A stretch of DNA of 45,733 bases, from contig CAJYAP010000006.1 in NCBI GenBank assembly GCA_913065025.1, positions 1-45,733 of the forward strand, read 5' to 3'. Of the stretch, positions 29,478-39,763 are shown piece after piece. This DNA comes from an uncultured Gammaproteobacteria bacterium. Its GTDB lineage: Bacteria > Pseudomonadota > Gammaproteobacteria > Poriferisulfidales > GCA-002705445. How positions within the stretch are numbered: the stretch's first letter is position 1; each line of letters begins with the position of its first letter. Position numbers and translations under genes: made by a program. Under the pieces are notes generated by a model, which ran no database searches, was not told where the DNA came from, and worked only from the letters and a program-made list of their open reading frames with translations.

Positions 29478-30290
29478 ATGGACGCAAATACTTTTAAATC
29501 AGAAGACTATATCATTCAAGAGGAACCCTATTATCATGCTGTGAGAGATGAAATAGAGGTATTCGAGAGTGCTTATAACAATCAACTACCCATATTACTC
29601 AAAGGGCCTACAGGGTGCGGAAAAACAAGGTTTATGGAGTATATGAGTTGGCGTTTAAAAAGACCTTTAATAACAGTATCGTGCCATGATGATTTAACAG
29701 CTTCAGATTTGGTAGGTAGATATCTTATATCTGGAAGCGACACTGTTTGGATAGATGGCCCATTAGCTAAAGCTGTAAGAGCTGGTGCAATTTGTTATTT
29801 AGATGAAATAGTTGAGGCAAGAAAAGATACTACCGTTGTTATTCATCCTTTGTGTGATGACAGAAGAGTATTGCCTATCGAGAAGGTTGGTGAGGTACTG
29901 GAAGCTACTCCAGAATTTTGTATGGCCATATCTTATAATCCAGGCTATCAAAGTATTCTTAAAGATCTAAAACAAAGTACAAGACAAAGATTTGTAGCCT
30001 TAGAATTTGATTACCCAGATGCTAAGGTAGAACAATCGATAATAGAAAGCGAAACTGGAATTGATAGTGAACTAAGTTCCTCGCTTGTTAAATTCGCTCA
30101 TATGACAAGAAACTTAAAAGGCAATGGTTTGGATGAAGGGGCAAGTACAAGACTTCTTGTACATGCGGCGAAGCTAATAGTTTCAGGTGTAAACCCTAAT
30201 ACTGCATGCAGATGTTCAATTTCTGAGGCTATTACAGATGACCCAGATATGCTTAAAGCAGTAAATGAACTAAGCTCATCTTTATTTTAA
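29478..30290 (+). CDS. CbbQ/NirQ/NorQ-type MoxR AAA+ ATPase
   Basis: [70 protein letters not shown]. Confidence 0.88.
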   Translation: MDANTFKSEDYIIQEEPYYHAVRDEIEVFESAYNNQLPILLKGPTGCGKTRFMEYMSWRLKRPLITVSCHDDLTASDLVGRYLISGSDTVWIDGPLAKAVRAGAICYLDEIVEARKDTTVVIHPLCDDRRVLPIEKVGEVLEATPEFCMAISYNPGYQSILKDLKQSTRQRFVALEFDYPDAKVEQSIIESETGIDSELSSSLVKFAHMTRNLKGNGLDEGASTRLLVHAAKLIVSGVNPNTACRCSISEAITDDPDMLKAVNELSSSLF

Positions 30291-30359
30291 AAAAAATTAA
30301 GGCACTATTAGGATAAGGAGCGAACTTAATCGTAAATAGCACCTCAACTTCTTACTTAC

Positions 30360-30545
30360 TTAACTAACAATTTTTTTATAAGACAATCCTCTATAATTCA
30401 TAAGTAAATTATTACTTTTATTACCTGCATTATTAGATTTGAAATAAGAAATACCTCTATAATTAAGCTTTGAATCTTTTTTTATTTCCGAGGCAAGCGC
30501 TTTGAAGTTAGTATAAAAAACGCCTCTGTAAATTTGATTTTGCAT
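30360..30545 (-). CDS. 61-aa protein with three YRGxxY motifs (DUF4278-like)
   Basis: IYRGVFY, NYRGISY, NYRGLSY; strong SD GGAGG upstream of ATG on minus strand. Confidence 0.65.
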   Translation of the reverse strand: MQNQIYRGVFYTNFKALASEIKKDSKLNYRGISYFKSNNAGNKSNNLLMNYRGLSYKKIVS

Positions 30546-30702
30546 AACACCTCCACTAGATATTCAATAATCAATTTAAATAGTGAACTTGTTACGCAGG
30601 TTCTTGCGTGGTATAACCAGATTTAAATATAGCATTTATAATAAATTAATCAACCACTAGAAAATTTATATATATAAAACATATAGATAAGAGGTAATAG
30701 CT

Positions 30703-31257
30703 TTGACATCAACGTTTCAATTAAAGGATATTTTTGATGATAGTTTTTATAATTTATTGTGCGAAAAATATAACTTTAATGCTGAATATAAAGCCAATAT
30801 ATCTAAAGAAATTTCTAATGTATTTAGAGATTTTATAATTTTAATATTAAGTGAAAATAATAGTTATTCAGTAGAAGAAAGAAATAGATTATATAATGAA
30901 GCCATCTATAACTTACAACACACAAGTAAACTACTTAAGGGTATGCCGCATCCAGCTAGTTCAATGAGCTACAAATTACTCAAAATGTCTGAGACATTAA
31001 AAAAAGTTACAAGTGGTAGCAAAAAAGAAAAGTCTAAGGCAAATAGATTTATAGAAAAAAACTTAATTAGAAAATTTATATTATTTTGGGATACATATAA
31101 TGAAAAAAAGTTCTTATCCGCAGAAAACAAGATAAACTATAATGTTTGCGAATGTTTTTTAGATTGTTCAAATAAAATATCTTCAGTTTATCCTGAAATT
31201 GAATGGTTTAAATCTTGTGAGATAGAGTTTGTCGAAAGTATTTTTGAGAATATTTAA
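30703..31257 (+). CDS. Hypothetical protein, 184 aa
   Basis: Long ORF filling gap between two genes; TTG start proposed by track; no family recognised. Confidence 0.6.
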   Translation: MTSTFQLKDIFDDSFYNLLCEKYNFNAEYKANISKEISNVFRDFIILILSENNSYSVEERNRLYNEAIYNLQHTSKLLKGMPHPASSMSYKLLKMSETLKKVTSGSKKEKSKANRFIEKNLIRKFILFWDTYNEKKFLSAENKINYNVCECFLDCSNKISSVYPEIEWFKSCEIEFVESIFENI

Positions 31258-31727
31258 CTTTCAGACGCTTCGTTCATAGCATTAATTTCAGTTTCTGTAG
31301 CATCTCTAATACTAGTGATACTAACATTAAAATTTATTTTCATATTACTTAGAGGATGATTCCCATCCAAAATTATTTTTGTATCTGTAATTTCTGTCAC
31401 AGTAAATGGTTTGACATCTCCAGACTCATTTTGAAATTCCACAACTTTACCTAATTCACGATACTCTTCGGGAACATTTTTTAAGTCATCTTCAAATATT
31501 AAATCTTTATCAACTTTGCCAAATACTTCACCAGGTTCAAACGTAACACTTATTTGATCATCTACTTTTTTATTAGCAAGAGCATCTTCGAGTTTTGGCC
31601 ACAATCCCATTTTAGCGCCATGAACATAATTAACTGGCACTTCAACTTGCTCAATTATTTGCCCTTCATCATTTATTATTGAATAAGTGAATTCAACATA
31701 TTTATTTTTTGTAACGATTTCAGTCAT
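31254..31727 (-). CDS. slyD: SlyD-like FKBP-type peptidyl-prolyl isomerase
   Basis: VEFTYSIINDEGQIIEQ, VPVNYVHGAKMGLWPKLEDAL, FEPGEVFGKVD. Confidence 0.75.
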   Translation of the reverse strand: MTEIVTKNKYVEFTYSIINDEGQIIEQVEVPVNYVHGAKMGLWPKLEDALANKKVDDQISVTFEPGEVFGKVDKDLIFEDDLKNVPEEYRELGKVVEFQNESGDVKPFTVTEITDTKIILDGNHPLSNMKINFNVSITSIRDATETEINAMNEASES

Positions 31728-31731
31728 AAAA

Positions 31732-32988
31732 TTAAAAGTAGATTTTCATCATCATTCCAGTTAAGCCTAAAGTTAATAAGAGTGGTAAAACTCCAACCTT
31801 TGCTTTAATTAGCGCTAATAAACTTAATACGATTAGAATAAATAGATGTATATCAAAGTTCTCAGTACTACCATTATCTGTCCATAACGAATTATAAGCA
31901 AGTAAATAACCTAGATTCGCTATTAAACCAACTACTGCAGATGTAATAAAATTTAATGGAATTTCTAAAGCTTTATTTTTTTTGCTTAGTTCAATAATTG
32001 GAGCTCCAATAAAAATAAAAGCAAAAGACGGTAAAAATGTAAAAAAAGTTGCTATAGAGGCGCAAGCAATTGCGCCTAAAATGGGAGATCCAAGACCTAG
32101 GATATCATTGTACCATCCAACTATAAAACCCACGTATGTAACAATCATTATCAGCGGCCCAGGAGTAGACTCACCTAAAGCTAAGCCATCCATCATTTGT
32201 TGACTAGTTAACCAACCATGAGATTCAATAATATTTTGAAAAACGTATGGTAATAATGCGTATGCACCCCCGAACGTAACTAAAGCCGCCTGACTAAAGA
32301 ATAGGGATAGATTAATTAATATAGTTTCATTAGTAGAAACTATTAATAGAAAAATACCAGACCATATAGCTAAAGCTTTTAAAAATGTTATAAATGAATT
32401 TTTAATTACCTTATTTTCAATAAAATTCTTATCGTGATTTTTATCGTCTCTATTAAAATAATGAAATAATAAACCAAAGGCGCCAGCGGAAATGATAATA
32501 ATTGGTAAATTTATATCTAAAATGTTTATTGAAAAAAAAGCTGCAATAGCAGTTAACCAATAGTAAAATTTTCTCAATACTTTTTTTGCTATCTTAATAG
32601 ATGCTGCAAATATAATTGCTATTACTGCAGCTTTAATTCCATAGAGTATACCTTCTCCCCAAATATTATCTGAATAGTTAATGTAGATGTAAGTAAGTAA
32701 GCTTAGAATGAAAAAAGAAGGAAGTATAAATAAAGTTCCAGCAATTAACCCTCCAAGTCTTCCATGCATTAGCCATCCTATATAAGTTGCTAGTTGCTGT
32801 GCTTCTGGACCTGGAAGTATCATGGTAAAATTAAGTGCATGAAAAAAACTTTTGTCATCAATCCATTTTTTCTTTTCTACTATTTCGTCATGCATCATGC
32901 TTATTTGTGCAGCAGGCCCGCCAAAACTTATAAAACCAAGCTTCAGCCAATATAATGTTGCTTCTTTTATGGACGCTTTATTTCTCAT
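31732..32988 (-). CDS. chrA: Chromate transporter, long-chain type
   Basis: FGGPAAQISMMHDEIVEKKKWID, LPGPEAQQLATYIGW, second half FGGAYALLPYV, LGESTPGPLIMIVTYVGF. Confidence 0.92.
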   Translation of the reverse strand: MRNKASIKEATLYWLKLGFISFGGPAAQISMMHDEIVEKKKWIDDKSFFHALNFTMILPGPEAQQLATYIGWLMHGRLGGLIAGTLFILPSFFILSLLTYIYINYSDNIWGEGILYGIKAAVIAIIFAASIKIAKKVLRKFYYWLTAIAAFFSINILDINLPIIIISAGAFGLLFHYFNRDDKNHDKNFIENKVIKNSFITFLKALAIWSGIFLLIVSTNETILINLSLFFSQAALVTFGGAYALLPYVFQNIIESHGWLTSQQMMDGLALGESTPGPLIMIVTYVGFIVGWYNDILGLGSPILGAIACASIATFFTFLPSFAFIFIGAPIIELSKKNKALEIPLNFITSAVVGLIANLGYLLAYNSLWTDNGSTENFDIHLFILIVLSLLALIKAKVGVLPLLLTLGLTGMMMKIYF

Positions 32989-33058
32989 GTTTAAATTTCG
33001 TTGAACGCTTTATTTTTTTATTATAGAATTACCCCACATAAAAAATAGGGGTAATGAA

Positions 33059-33388
33059 ATGTCTGATGATATTGTATCAAAAAACGGAGAAGTTGTCGGT
33101 CAATGGAATGGTGAAAGTGTTGAAGATCTTAAGAAAATACTTTTAGGCGCCAGACAAAGTCTTAAAAAAAATAAAGATAAAGTTGAGCATACAGGGATAC
33201 CGCATAGTGATCAGTTCCCAGATGATCTTAAAAATTTCACTGCTTATATTCTCTGGGCGGTAGATAAAAGTGGAAAAGTATTAGTAGGGTCCGGAGCTAA
33301 TAGAACAGAAACAGTAGAAAGTATAAGAGAATTTTATGCAAATGATGAAGCGAAAGCTTCTATAGATAGGCATAACTTAGAAGAATAA
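33059..33388 (+). CDS. Hypothetical protein, 109 aa
   Basis: ORF with GGGGTAATG context start; no family recognised. Confidence 0.6.
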   Translation: MSDDIVSKNGEVVGQWNGESVEDLKKILLGARQSLKKNKDKVEHTGIPHSDQFPDDLKNFTAYILWAVDKSGKVLVGSGANRTETVESIREFYANDEAKASIDRHNLEE

Positions 33389-33397
33389 ATTAGGTTA

Positions 33398-33628
33398 TTA
33401 TTTCTCCCATTCTCTAAGTATGGGAGCATCTCTTTTCTCAAGAATTAACATCTCAGCTTCAAGCATATCTTCCGCAAAAACTACTTTGTACGCATTGGGG
33501 TCATTAGGAGATTTTTCTTTACGTAAATCCTTTAAAAGTGCTCTAGCTTCTTTATAGGTTTCAAAAGTCTCAATGTGGTCTACAGACCTAAATTTATTAT
33601 CTTGATATTTAAATACAAAGTATGGCAT
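33398..33628 (-). CDS. Small conserved-looking protein (start MPYFVFKYQ)
   Basis: ATG at 33628 avoids the overlap with rpiA implied by the longer track ORF. Confidence 0.65.
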   Translation of the reverse strand: MPYFVFKYQDNKFRSVDHIETFETYKEARALLKDLRKEKSPNDPNAYKVVFAEDMLEAEMLILEKRDAPILREWEK

Positions 33629-33669
33629 ATATGAATTATAATACAGTTTCATAATATAGTGAAAAATTA

Positions 33670-34338
33670 ATGAGTAACTCAGATCAAAAAAAACAAGCTG
33701 TTGCAAGAGCAGCAATAGAGTATGTCGAATATGATGATATCGTTGGAGTTGGCACTGGCTCAACTGTTGATTATTTCATAGAATATTTAAAGCCATTAAA
33801 AAATAAAATATCAGGAGCCGTTGCAAGCTCAATCTCAACCCAAGAAAAATTAGAAGCTAATGGAATACGAGTTTTAGATTTGAATGATGTAAGTGATATT
33901 CCAATTTATATAGATGGTGCCGATGAAGTGAATCCAAATTTACAACTTATTAAAGGTGGTGGTGGTGCATTAACAAGAGAAAAAATCATTGCCGGAGCAT
34001 CTAATAAATTTTTATGCATAGTAGATGAATCAAAGGTAGTAGATGTTTTAGGTAAATTTCCATTGCCAATAGAAATATTACCTATGGCAAGATCATTTGT
34101 TGCGAGAGAAATCATTAAAAATAAGGGTATGCCAGTTTGGCGAGAAAATTTTATTACAGATAATGGAAATTTAATTTTAGATATAAATCATATGGATATT
34201 ATAGAGCCAATAAAATTAGAAAAAGATTTAAATCAAATCCCGGGTATTTTAACAGTTGGCCTTTTTGCTGAAAGACCTGCTGACAAAGTTTTAGTTAGTA
34301 ATGAAAAAGAAGTAGTTGAGTTAAAAAAAGCTAATTGA
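33670..34338 (+). CDS. rpiA: Ribose-5-phosphate isomerase A
   Basis: DIVGVGTGSTVDYFIE, YIDGADEVNPNLQLIKGGGGALTREKI. Confidence 0.96.
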   Translation: MSNSDQKKQAVARAAIEYVEYDDIVGVGTGSTVDYFIEYLKPLKNKISGAVASSISTQEKLEANGIRVLDLNDVSDIPIYIDGADEVNPNLQLIKGGGGALTREKIIAGASNKFLCIVDESKVVDVLGKFPLPIEILPMARSFVAREIIKNKGMPVWRENFITDNGNLILDINHMDIIEPIKLEKDLNQIPGILTVGLFAERPADKVLVSNEKEVVELKKAN

Positions 34339-35023
34339 GAATTTTTTTGGCAACTAGTTTTTTAAATTCTCCTAACTCCATATTACTTACAGAATAATCA
34401 CCATAATGAGTTCTTATAATTCTGTTAACAACAAGATCTAGGCTTTCAAAAATTTTTCTAATTTCTCTATTTTTCCCTTCAACTAATTTCATAGTAAACC
34501 AATTATTGGTGTTTAATTTTTTTGTTAGCGTTATTTCTTCAACTTTATGTGTTACACCATCAATATTAATACCTTCTTTAATTTTTTGAATATCTGAATT
34601 TTGAATATTTCCATAGACTTTAACTTTATAAGTTCTACTTATTTTATTTTTTGGTAGCTCGTAAAATCTTGCATAGTCGCCATTATTAGTAAAAAGTAGC
34701 AATCCTTCTGTATTAAAATCTAATCTACCAATACTAATTAAATGTTTTTTATCATTTGGAAGAAGGTCATATACAGTTTTTCTATTTAACTCATCTTTTT
34801 TAGATGTAATGTAACCTTTTGGTTTATTTAAAGCATAAAGTTCAATTTCACTTTGTGCTTTTATATGGGTATCTCCCACATAAACTTTATCATTGCAATC
34901 TACTTGGTATGAAAAATCATTACAGATGTTATTATTAATAATAACTTTATTTTCTTTTATAAGTTTCTCTGCATCTCTTCTAGAGCAGTATCCAGCATGA
35001 GCTAAGAATTTTGATAATCGCAT
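34331..35023 (-). CDS. RsuA/RluB/E/F-family pseudouridine synthase
   Basis: S4 domain RLSKFLAHAGYCSRRDAEKLI; SIGRLDFNTEGLLLFTNNGD; EGKNREIRKIFE. Confidence 0.9.
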   Translation of the reverse strand: MRLSKFLAHAGYCSRRDAEKLIKENKVIINNNICNDFSYQVDCNDKVYVGDTHIKAQSEIELYALNKPKGYITSKKDELNRKTVYDLLPNDKKHLISIGRLDFNTEGLLLFTNNGDYARFYELPKNKISRTYKVKVYGNIQNSDIQKIKEGINIDGVTHKVEEITLTKKLNTNNWFTMKLVEGKNREIRKIFESLDLVVNRIIRTHYGDYSVSNMELGEFKKLVAKKILN

Positions 35024-36066
35024 TAAGGGGCTGGATTTGGCTGATTTGAATGAACAGATTCAATTTCTTCTAAAATATCTTGATCTAATTTTATATTTAT
35101 ACTTTCAATATTTTCTCTTAACTGATCTAAATTAGTCGCACCAATAATATTGCTAGCAACAAATGGTTGTTGATTTACAAACGCTAAAGCCAATTGAGTA
35201 GGTGTTAAATTATATTTTTTCGCTATTTCAACATACTTTATTGTGGCATCTTTTGAATTTTTATTACTATATCTATCAAATCTATTCCATAAAGAAAGTC
35301 TTGAGGATTTTGGAGGATTCTTTATATATTTTCCAGTTAAAACGCCAAATCCTAATGGCGAGTATGCTAATAATTTTACATTTTCAATTTCTGCAATTTC
35401 TGACATATTAATTTCGTAAATTCTATTTAACAAGCTATAAGGATTTTGAACACTTACGATTTTAGAAAATGATTTTTTTTTGGCAATTTCTAGAAATTTC
35501 ATAATGCCCCATGCAGTATCATTAGATAACCCAATCGATCTTATTATTCCTAATTCAACCAGTTCATTCAGTACTTCGTAACTCTCGAGAATATTATCTT
35601 GAATCTCTCTAGCATTATCTTCAGAATATTTATAATTTAGTTCACCAAAATAATTTGTCTGTCTTTGGGGCCAGTGAATTTGATACAAATCTATATAGTC
35701 AGTTCCCAGTCTTTTTAAGTTATTAACAATTGCAGATTTAATATTTTTTTTATCAATTCTCAGAGGGTTTCTGATGTAAGAGAAGTCTGGGGCCGGCCCT
35801 GTAACTTTAGACGCAATAATTACATCTTTTCTTGTATTGTATTTTTTTAACCACGAACCAATATATTTTTCAGTTAAACCTTGTGTTTTTGAATTAGGAG
35901 GAACCGGATACATTTCAGCTGTATCTATAAAATTGACTCCATTTTCTAGAGCAAAGTTTAATTGTGCATGCGCATCACTTTCAGTGTTTTGTTCTCCATA
36001 AGTCATAGTTCCTAAACATATTTTACTAACCTCTATATCTGTATGTCCAAGCTTCGAATAAATCAT
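35023..36066 (-). CDS. Aldo/keto reductase
   Basis: LGTMTYGEQNTESDAHAQLNFALENGVNFIDTAEMYP; DYIDLYQIHWPQR. Confidence 0.92.
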   Translation of the reverse strand: MIYSKLGHTDIEVSKICLGTMTYGEQNTESDAHAQLNFALENGVNFIDTAEMYPVPPNSKTQGLTEKYIGSWLKKYNTRKDVIIASKVTGPAPDFSYIRNPLRIDKKNIKSAIVNNLKRLGTDYIDLYQIHWPQRQTNYFGELNYKYSEDNAREIQDNILESYEVLNELVELGIIRSIGLSNDTAWGIMKFLEIAKKKSFSKIVSVQNPYSLLNRIYEINMSEIAEIENVKLLAYSPLGFGVLTGKYIKNPPKSSRLSLWNRFDRYSNKNSKDATIKYVEIAKKYNLTPTQLALAFVNQQPFVASNIIGATNLDQLRENIESINIKLDQDILEEIESVHSNQPNPAP

Positions 36067-36071
36067 ATGAA

Positions 36072-36290
36072 TTAGGTTTTTAATTTTTTCTCTGAAGATT
36101 TCTTTTCTTTAGTCTTGAAATCAGTTTCGTACCATCCAGTTCCTTTAAGCTTAAAACCTGCAGCAGTAACCAGTTTTTTTAATTTTGGCTCATTGCATTT
36201 TGGGCATATTTTCAGTTTATCATCAGAAACTTTTTGGATAATATCAAATTGGTGCCCACAAGATTCACATTGATATTCATATATTGGCAT
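36072..36290 (-). CDS. FmdB-family zinc ribbon protein
   Basis: MPIYEYQCESCGHQFDIIQKVSDDKLKICPKC. Confidence 0.93.
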   Translation of the reverse strand: MPIYEYQCESCGHQFDIIQKVSDDKLKICPKCNEPKLKKLVTAAGFKLKGTGWYETDFKTKEKKSSEKKLKT

Positions 36291-36335
36291 AATTTGTTCC
36301 TTTCAAAAAAAAAATAACAGTTTAAAATTGACACT

Positions 36336-36752
36336 ATGTTAAGTAATCAAAAATATACTAGCAAAACTTCGATATCCCTTATGCTTTTGGGTCTACTTCC
36401 ATTTATTTCTGCTATTTATTATTTGCAGACATACGATTTTGAGCGTGGACTAGCTATTTTTATACATTATAGTGCAATTATTTTATCATTTATAGGTGCA
36501 ATTAACTGGGGTAGAAATGATTTAGAAAAGTCCCCCAAGTTGTTTTATTTAAGTGTCACTCCATCAATAATAGCTTTTTCAGCTTTTTTTCTAGATTTCC
36601 CAGATAATTTATCTTTGTTGGCAATTGGTTATCTTGTTGCTTGGCTGATAGATTTTTTCTTGTTAATTAAGAATAAAGAATTTCTAGCATACATAGGGAT
36701 GAGATCAATAATTACAATTAGCGTAATATATTTGCACATATATTTAATGTAA
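36336..36752 (+). CDS. DUF3429-like membrane protein
   Basis: Four to five TM helices, HYSAIILSFIGAINWGR. Confidence 0.65.
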   Translation: MLSNQKYTSKTSISLMLLGLLPFISAIYYLQTYDFERGLAIFIHYSAIILSFIGAINWGRNDLEKSPKLFYLSVTPSIIAFSAFFLDFPDNLSLLAIGYLVAWLIDFFLLIKNKEFLAYIGMRSIITISVIYLHIYLM

Positions 36753-36759
36753 ATAAATA

Positions 36760-37149
36760 TTATCTTTTTGAGAATTGGACGTCTTTTCTAGCTTTGCGAA
36801 GACCAACTTTTTTCCTTTCTACTACTCTTGAATCTCTTGTAAGAAATCCATTTTTTTTGAGTAAAGGTCTTAAAGTATCATCGTATTTAAGTAGGGCTCT
36901 TGCTATTCCAAGTTTAATTGCACCTGCTTGGCCAGAAGATCCTCCACCTTTAACAGTAATTTTAATATCTGTTTTATCAGTAGTTTCAGTTAGATCTAAA
37001 GCTTGCTTAACGACCATAATGTTTGTTTCGCGGCCAAAATATTTTTCTAATGAATCGGAATTAACTGTTATTTTACCTGTTCCTTTTGAAAGAAATACCC
37101 TTGCTGTAGATTCTTTTCTTCTTCCTGTTGAGTAAAAAACATTATCCAT
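36760..37149 (-). CDS. rpsI: 30S ribosomal protein S9
   Basis: [15 protein letters not shown]...[20 protein letters not shown]...[25 protein letters not shown]. Confidence 0.98.
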   Translation of the reverse strand: MDNVFYSTGRRKESTARVFLSKGTGKITVNSDSLEKYFGRETNIMVVKQALDLTETTDKTDIKITVKGGGSSGQAGAIKLGIARALLKYDDTLRPLLKKNGFLTRDSRVVERKKVGLRKARKDVQFSKR

Positions 37150-37151
37150 TT

Positions 37152-37589
37152 TTATATTTCCTTAGCTATTGGTTTTTGAGCATGATGATTGTGTTCAGAA
37201 CCTTTATAAACATGAAGTTTCTTAATCATTGCGCTACCTAATCTATTTTTTGGCATCATCCCTTTAACAGCTTTTTCGATAATGCTTTCAGGCTTCTTTG
37301 CTTGCAGTTTAGCAAAATTTGTAGATTTTAAATTACCTATATAACCGGTGTGCCTATAATACATTTTATCTTCAAATTTGTTCCCAGTTACTCTTACCTT
37401 TTCAGCATTAACAACAACGACATGATCACCTGTGTCACAGTGAGGAGTATAGCAAGGCTTATTTTTACCTCTTAGCATGTCTGCAATTTCTGTCGAAAGA
37501 CGGCCAAGAACCTTATCTGTAGCATCTATAACATACCAATCTCTCTCAACTGTTTCCTTTTTTGCACTAATTGTTGTTTTTGTCATCAT
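37152..37589 (-). CDS. rplM: 50S ribosomal protein L13
   Basis: [45 protein letters not shown]. Confidence 0.98.
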   Translation of the reverse strand: MMTKTTISAKKETVERDWYVIDATDKVLGRLSTEIADMLRGKNKPCYTPHCDTGDHVVVVNAEKVRVTGNKFEDKMYYRHTGYIGNLKSTNFAKLQAKKPESIIEKAVKGMMPKNRLGSAMIKKLHVYKGSEHNHHAQKPIAKEI

Positions 37590-37599
37590 AATTTTTAAA

Positions 37600-37635
37600 C
37601 CTAAGTAAGGGTGGGAATAATACCCAAGAATTAGG
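37600..37635 (-). promoter_or_regulatory. Hairpin in rplM leader covering the SD-like AGG
   Basis: CCTAA...TTAGG enclosing GGGT...ACCC, ending ~11 nt before the rplM ATG. Confidence 0.5.
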
Positions 37636-37671
37636 ATATATACAACTTATAATCTACTAATAACCCAGTAT

Positions 37672-38328
37672 TTACTTCAATTTTTCAATATTATCTAAAA
37701 TTTGGGACTGAATATCATCTATGCTACCTATTCCATTGATTTCTACGTATGAAGTGGATGATTTGTCATTCGATACGCTCTTATAAAACTCAACTAAAGG
37801 GTAAGTTTGCTCATGATATATTGCCAATCTTTTTTTAACAGTTTCCTCGTTATCATCTGGTCTTTGAATAAGCGGTTCCCCAGTAGCATCATCTATGTTT
37901 TCTTGTTTAGGTGGATTATGCTTAATATGATAAGTTCTTCCTGAAGCTGGGTGAACTCTTCTTCCACTCATTCTTTGTATAATTTCTTCATCATTAACTA
38001 TAATCTCTATAACGCAATCGATACTTACTCCTTTTTCTTTTAAAGCGCCAGCTTGATCTAATGTTCTAGGAAAACCATCAAATAAAAAGCCATTCTCACA
38101 GTCTTTTTCATTAATTCTATCTTTAACAAGGTCTAAAATCAGCTCATCGGGAACTAATTCTCCTTTTTCCATTAATACTTTAGCTTTTAGCCCAAGCTCA
38201 GTTTTATTTGCTACTGCAGCTCTCAACATATCTCCGGTAGATATTTGAGGTATATCCAAATGTTTAGATATGAATTGAGCTTGAGTACCTTTGCCTGCTC
38301 CTGGAGCACCAAGTAATATGATTTGCAT
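37672..38328 (-). CDS. adk: Adenylate kinase
   Basis: [46 protein letters not shown]. Confidence 0.97.
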   Translation of the reverse strand: MQIILLGAPGAGKGTQAQFISKHLDIPQISTGDMLRAAVANKTELGLKAKVLMEKGELVPDELILDLVKDRINEKDCENGFLFDGFPRTLDQAGALKEKGVSIDCVIEIIVNDEEIIQRMSGRRVHPASGRTYHIKHNPPKQENIDDATGEPLIQRPDDNEETVKKRLAIYHEQTYPLVEFYKSVSNDKSSTSYVEINGIGSIDDIQSQILDNIEKLK

Positions 38329-38506
38329 AATAGAATCCTCGAATGTTTATTATTATTTTGATAAAACAAATATAACCTTGTGGATAACAATTTTCAAATA
38401 AGTAACATGTATAAACCTATAAAAAACATTAAGTGAGTTTGCTTTCAAGAAAGTCTTACTATGCTAAAATATTAAAATAATTTAATTAATAACTTTATAG
38501 AATTCC

Positions 38507-39763
38507 ATGAAAATTGTTAAAAAAAATGCATTTTACGCTCAATCTGGTGGAGTTACCTCTGTAATAAATGCTAGCGCATGTGGCGTCATTGAGTCAGCAA
38601 GAAAACACAAAAAATACATTAATAAACTTTATGCTGGGAAAAATGGAATATTGGGTGCACTTAATCAGGATTTGATTGATACCTCTTATGAAAGTAAATC
38701 TGCTATAGCAAGACTTAAATATACACCAGGTGGAATATTTGGATCTTGTAGATATAAACTTGAAGACTATAAGAAAAACGAAACGGATTACGATAAGCTC
38801 GTAAATGTTTTTAAAGCTCATGATATTGGTTACTTTTTTTATAATGGTGGTGGTGACTCTCAAGACACAACTAATAAAATTTCAGAATATTGTTCAAAAA
38901 AGGGGCTAGACATAAAATGTGTTGGTATCCCTAAAACAGTTGATAATGATCTTCCACTAACAGATTGCTCTCCAGGTTTTGGTTCTGTAGCAAAATATAC
39001 TGCAATATCAACTTTAGAAGCAGGTCTAGATGTCAAATCAATGTGCGAGACTTCAACTAAAGTTTTTATTTTAGAAGTAATGGGAAGACATGCTGGTTGG
39101 ATTGCTGCTTCTTCCGCATTAGCTAGCGAGTCAAGACGAAATCCCCCACATATTATTTTATTTCCAGAAGTTGTCTTTAATGAAAAGTTATTTTTAAGCA
39201 AAGTTAAAGAAACTGTGTCAAGACATGGATATTGTGTTGTTGTTGCTTCCGAAGGAGCAAAAAATAAAAAAGGTAATTTTTTAGCAGAAAGTGGTCTTAA
39301 GGATGCATTTGGGCATTCCCAATTAGGTGGTGTTGCTCCATACATTGCAGAGCTAATTAAAGCTAAGAAAGGATATAAATGCCATTGGGCGGTTGCTGAT
39401 TATCTTCAAAGATCGGCAAGACATATAGCTTCAAAAACTGATGTAGAGCAAGCTTATGCTTTAGGATCTTATGCTGTGGATTTAGCAGTAAGCGGAAAAA
39501 ATGCAGTTATGACGAGCATTAAAAGAGTCTCAAGCAAACCATACAAATGGACGCTTACAACAGTGCCACTTAAAAAAGTTGCAAATATAGAAAAAAAAAT
39601 GCCAAAAAATTATATAAGTAGCGATGGCTTTCATATTTCAAATGCATGTAGAAAATACATGTCGCCATTAGTACATGGAGAAGATTTTCCATCATATAAA
39701 AATGGCATACCCCAATATACCTCTTTTAAAAATAAAAAAGTAAAGAAAATAAAAATCAAGTAA
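38507..39763 (+). CDS. pfp: Diphosphate-dependent phosphofructokinase
   Basis: QSGGVTSVINAS, YNGGGDSQDT, PKTVDNDLPLTDCSPGFGS, MGRHAGWIA. Confidence 0.9.
   Translation: MKIVKKNAFYAQSGGVTSVINASACGVIESARKHKKYINKLYAGKNGILGALNQDLIDTSYESKSAIARLKYTPGGIFGSCRYKLEDYKKNETDYDKLVNVFKAHDIGYFFYNGGGDSQDTTNKISEYCSKKGLDIKCVGIPKTVDNDLPLTDCSPGFGSVAKYTAISTLEAGLDVKSMCETSTKVFILEVMGRHAGWIAASSALASESRRNPPHIILFPEVVFNEKLFLSKVKETVSRHGYCVVVASEGAKNKKGNFLAESGLKDAFGHSQLGGVAPYIAELIKAKKGYKCHWAVADYLQRSARHIASKTDVEQAYALGSYAVDLAVSGKNAVMTSIKRVSSKPYKWTLTTVPLKKVANIEKKMPKNYISSDGFHISNACRKYMSPLVHGEDFPSYKNGIPQYTSFKNKKVKKIKIK

Noticed and set aside
38594-39345. Two minus-strand ORFs opposite pfp
   Set aside because: Shadow ORFs; pfp reading frame carries all conserved motifs
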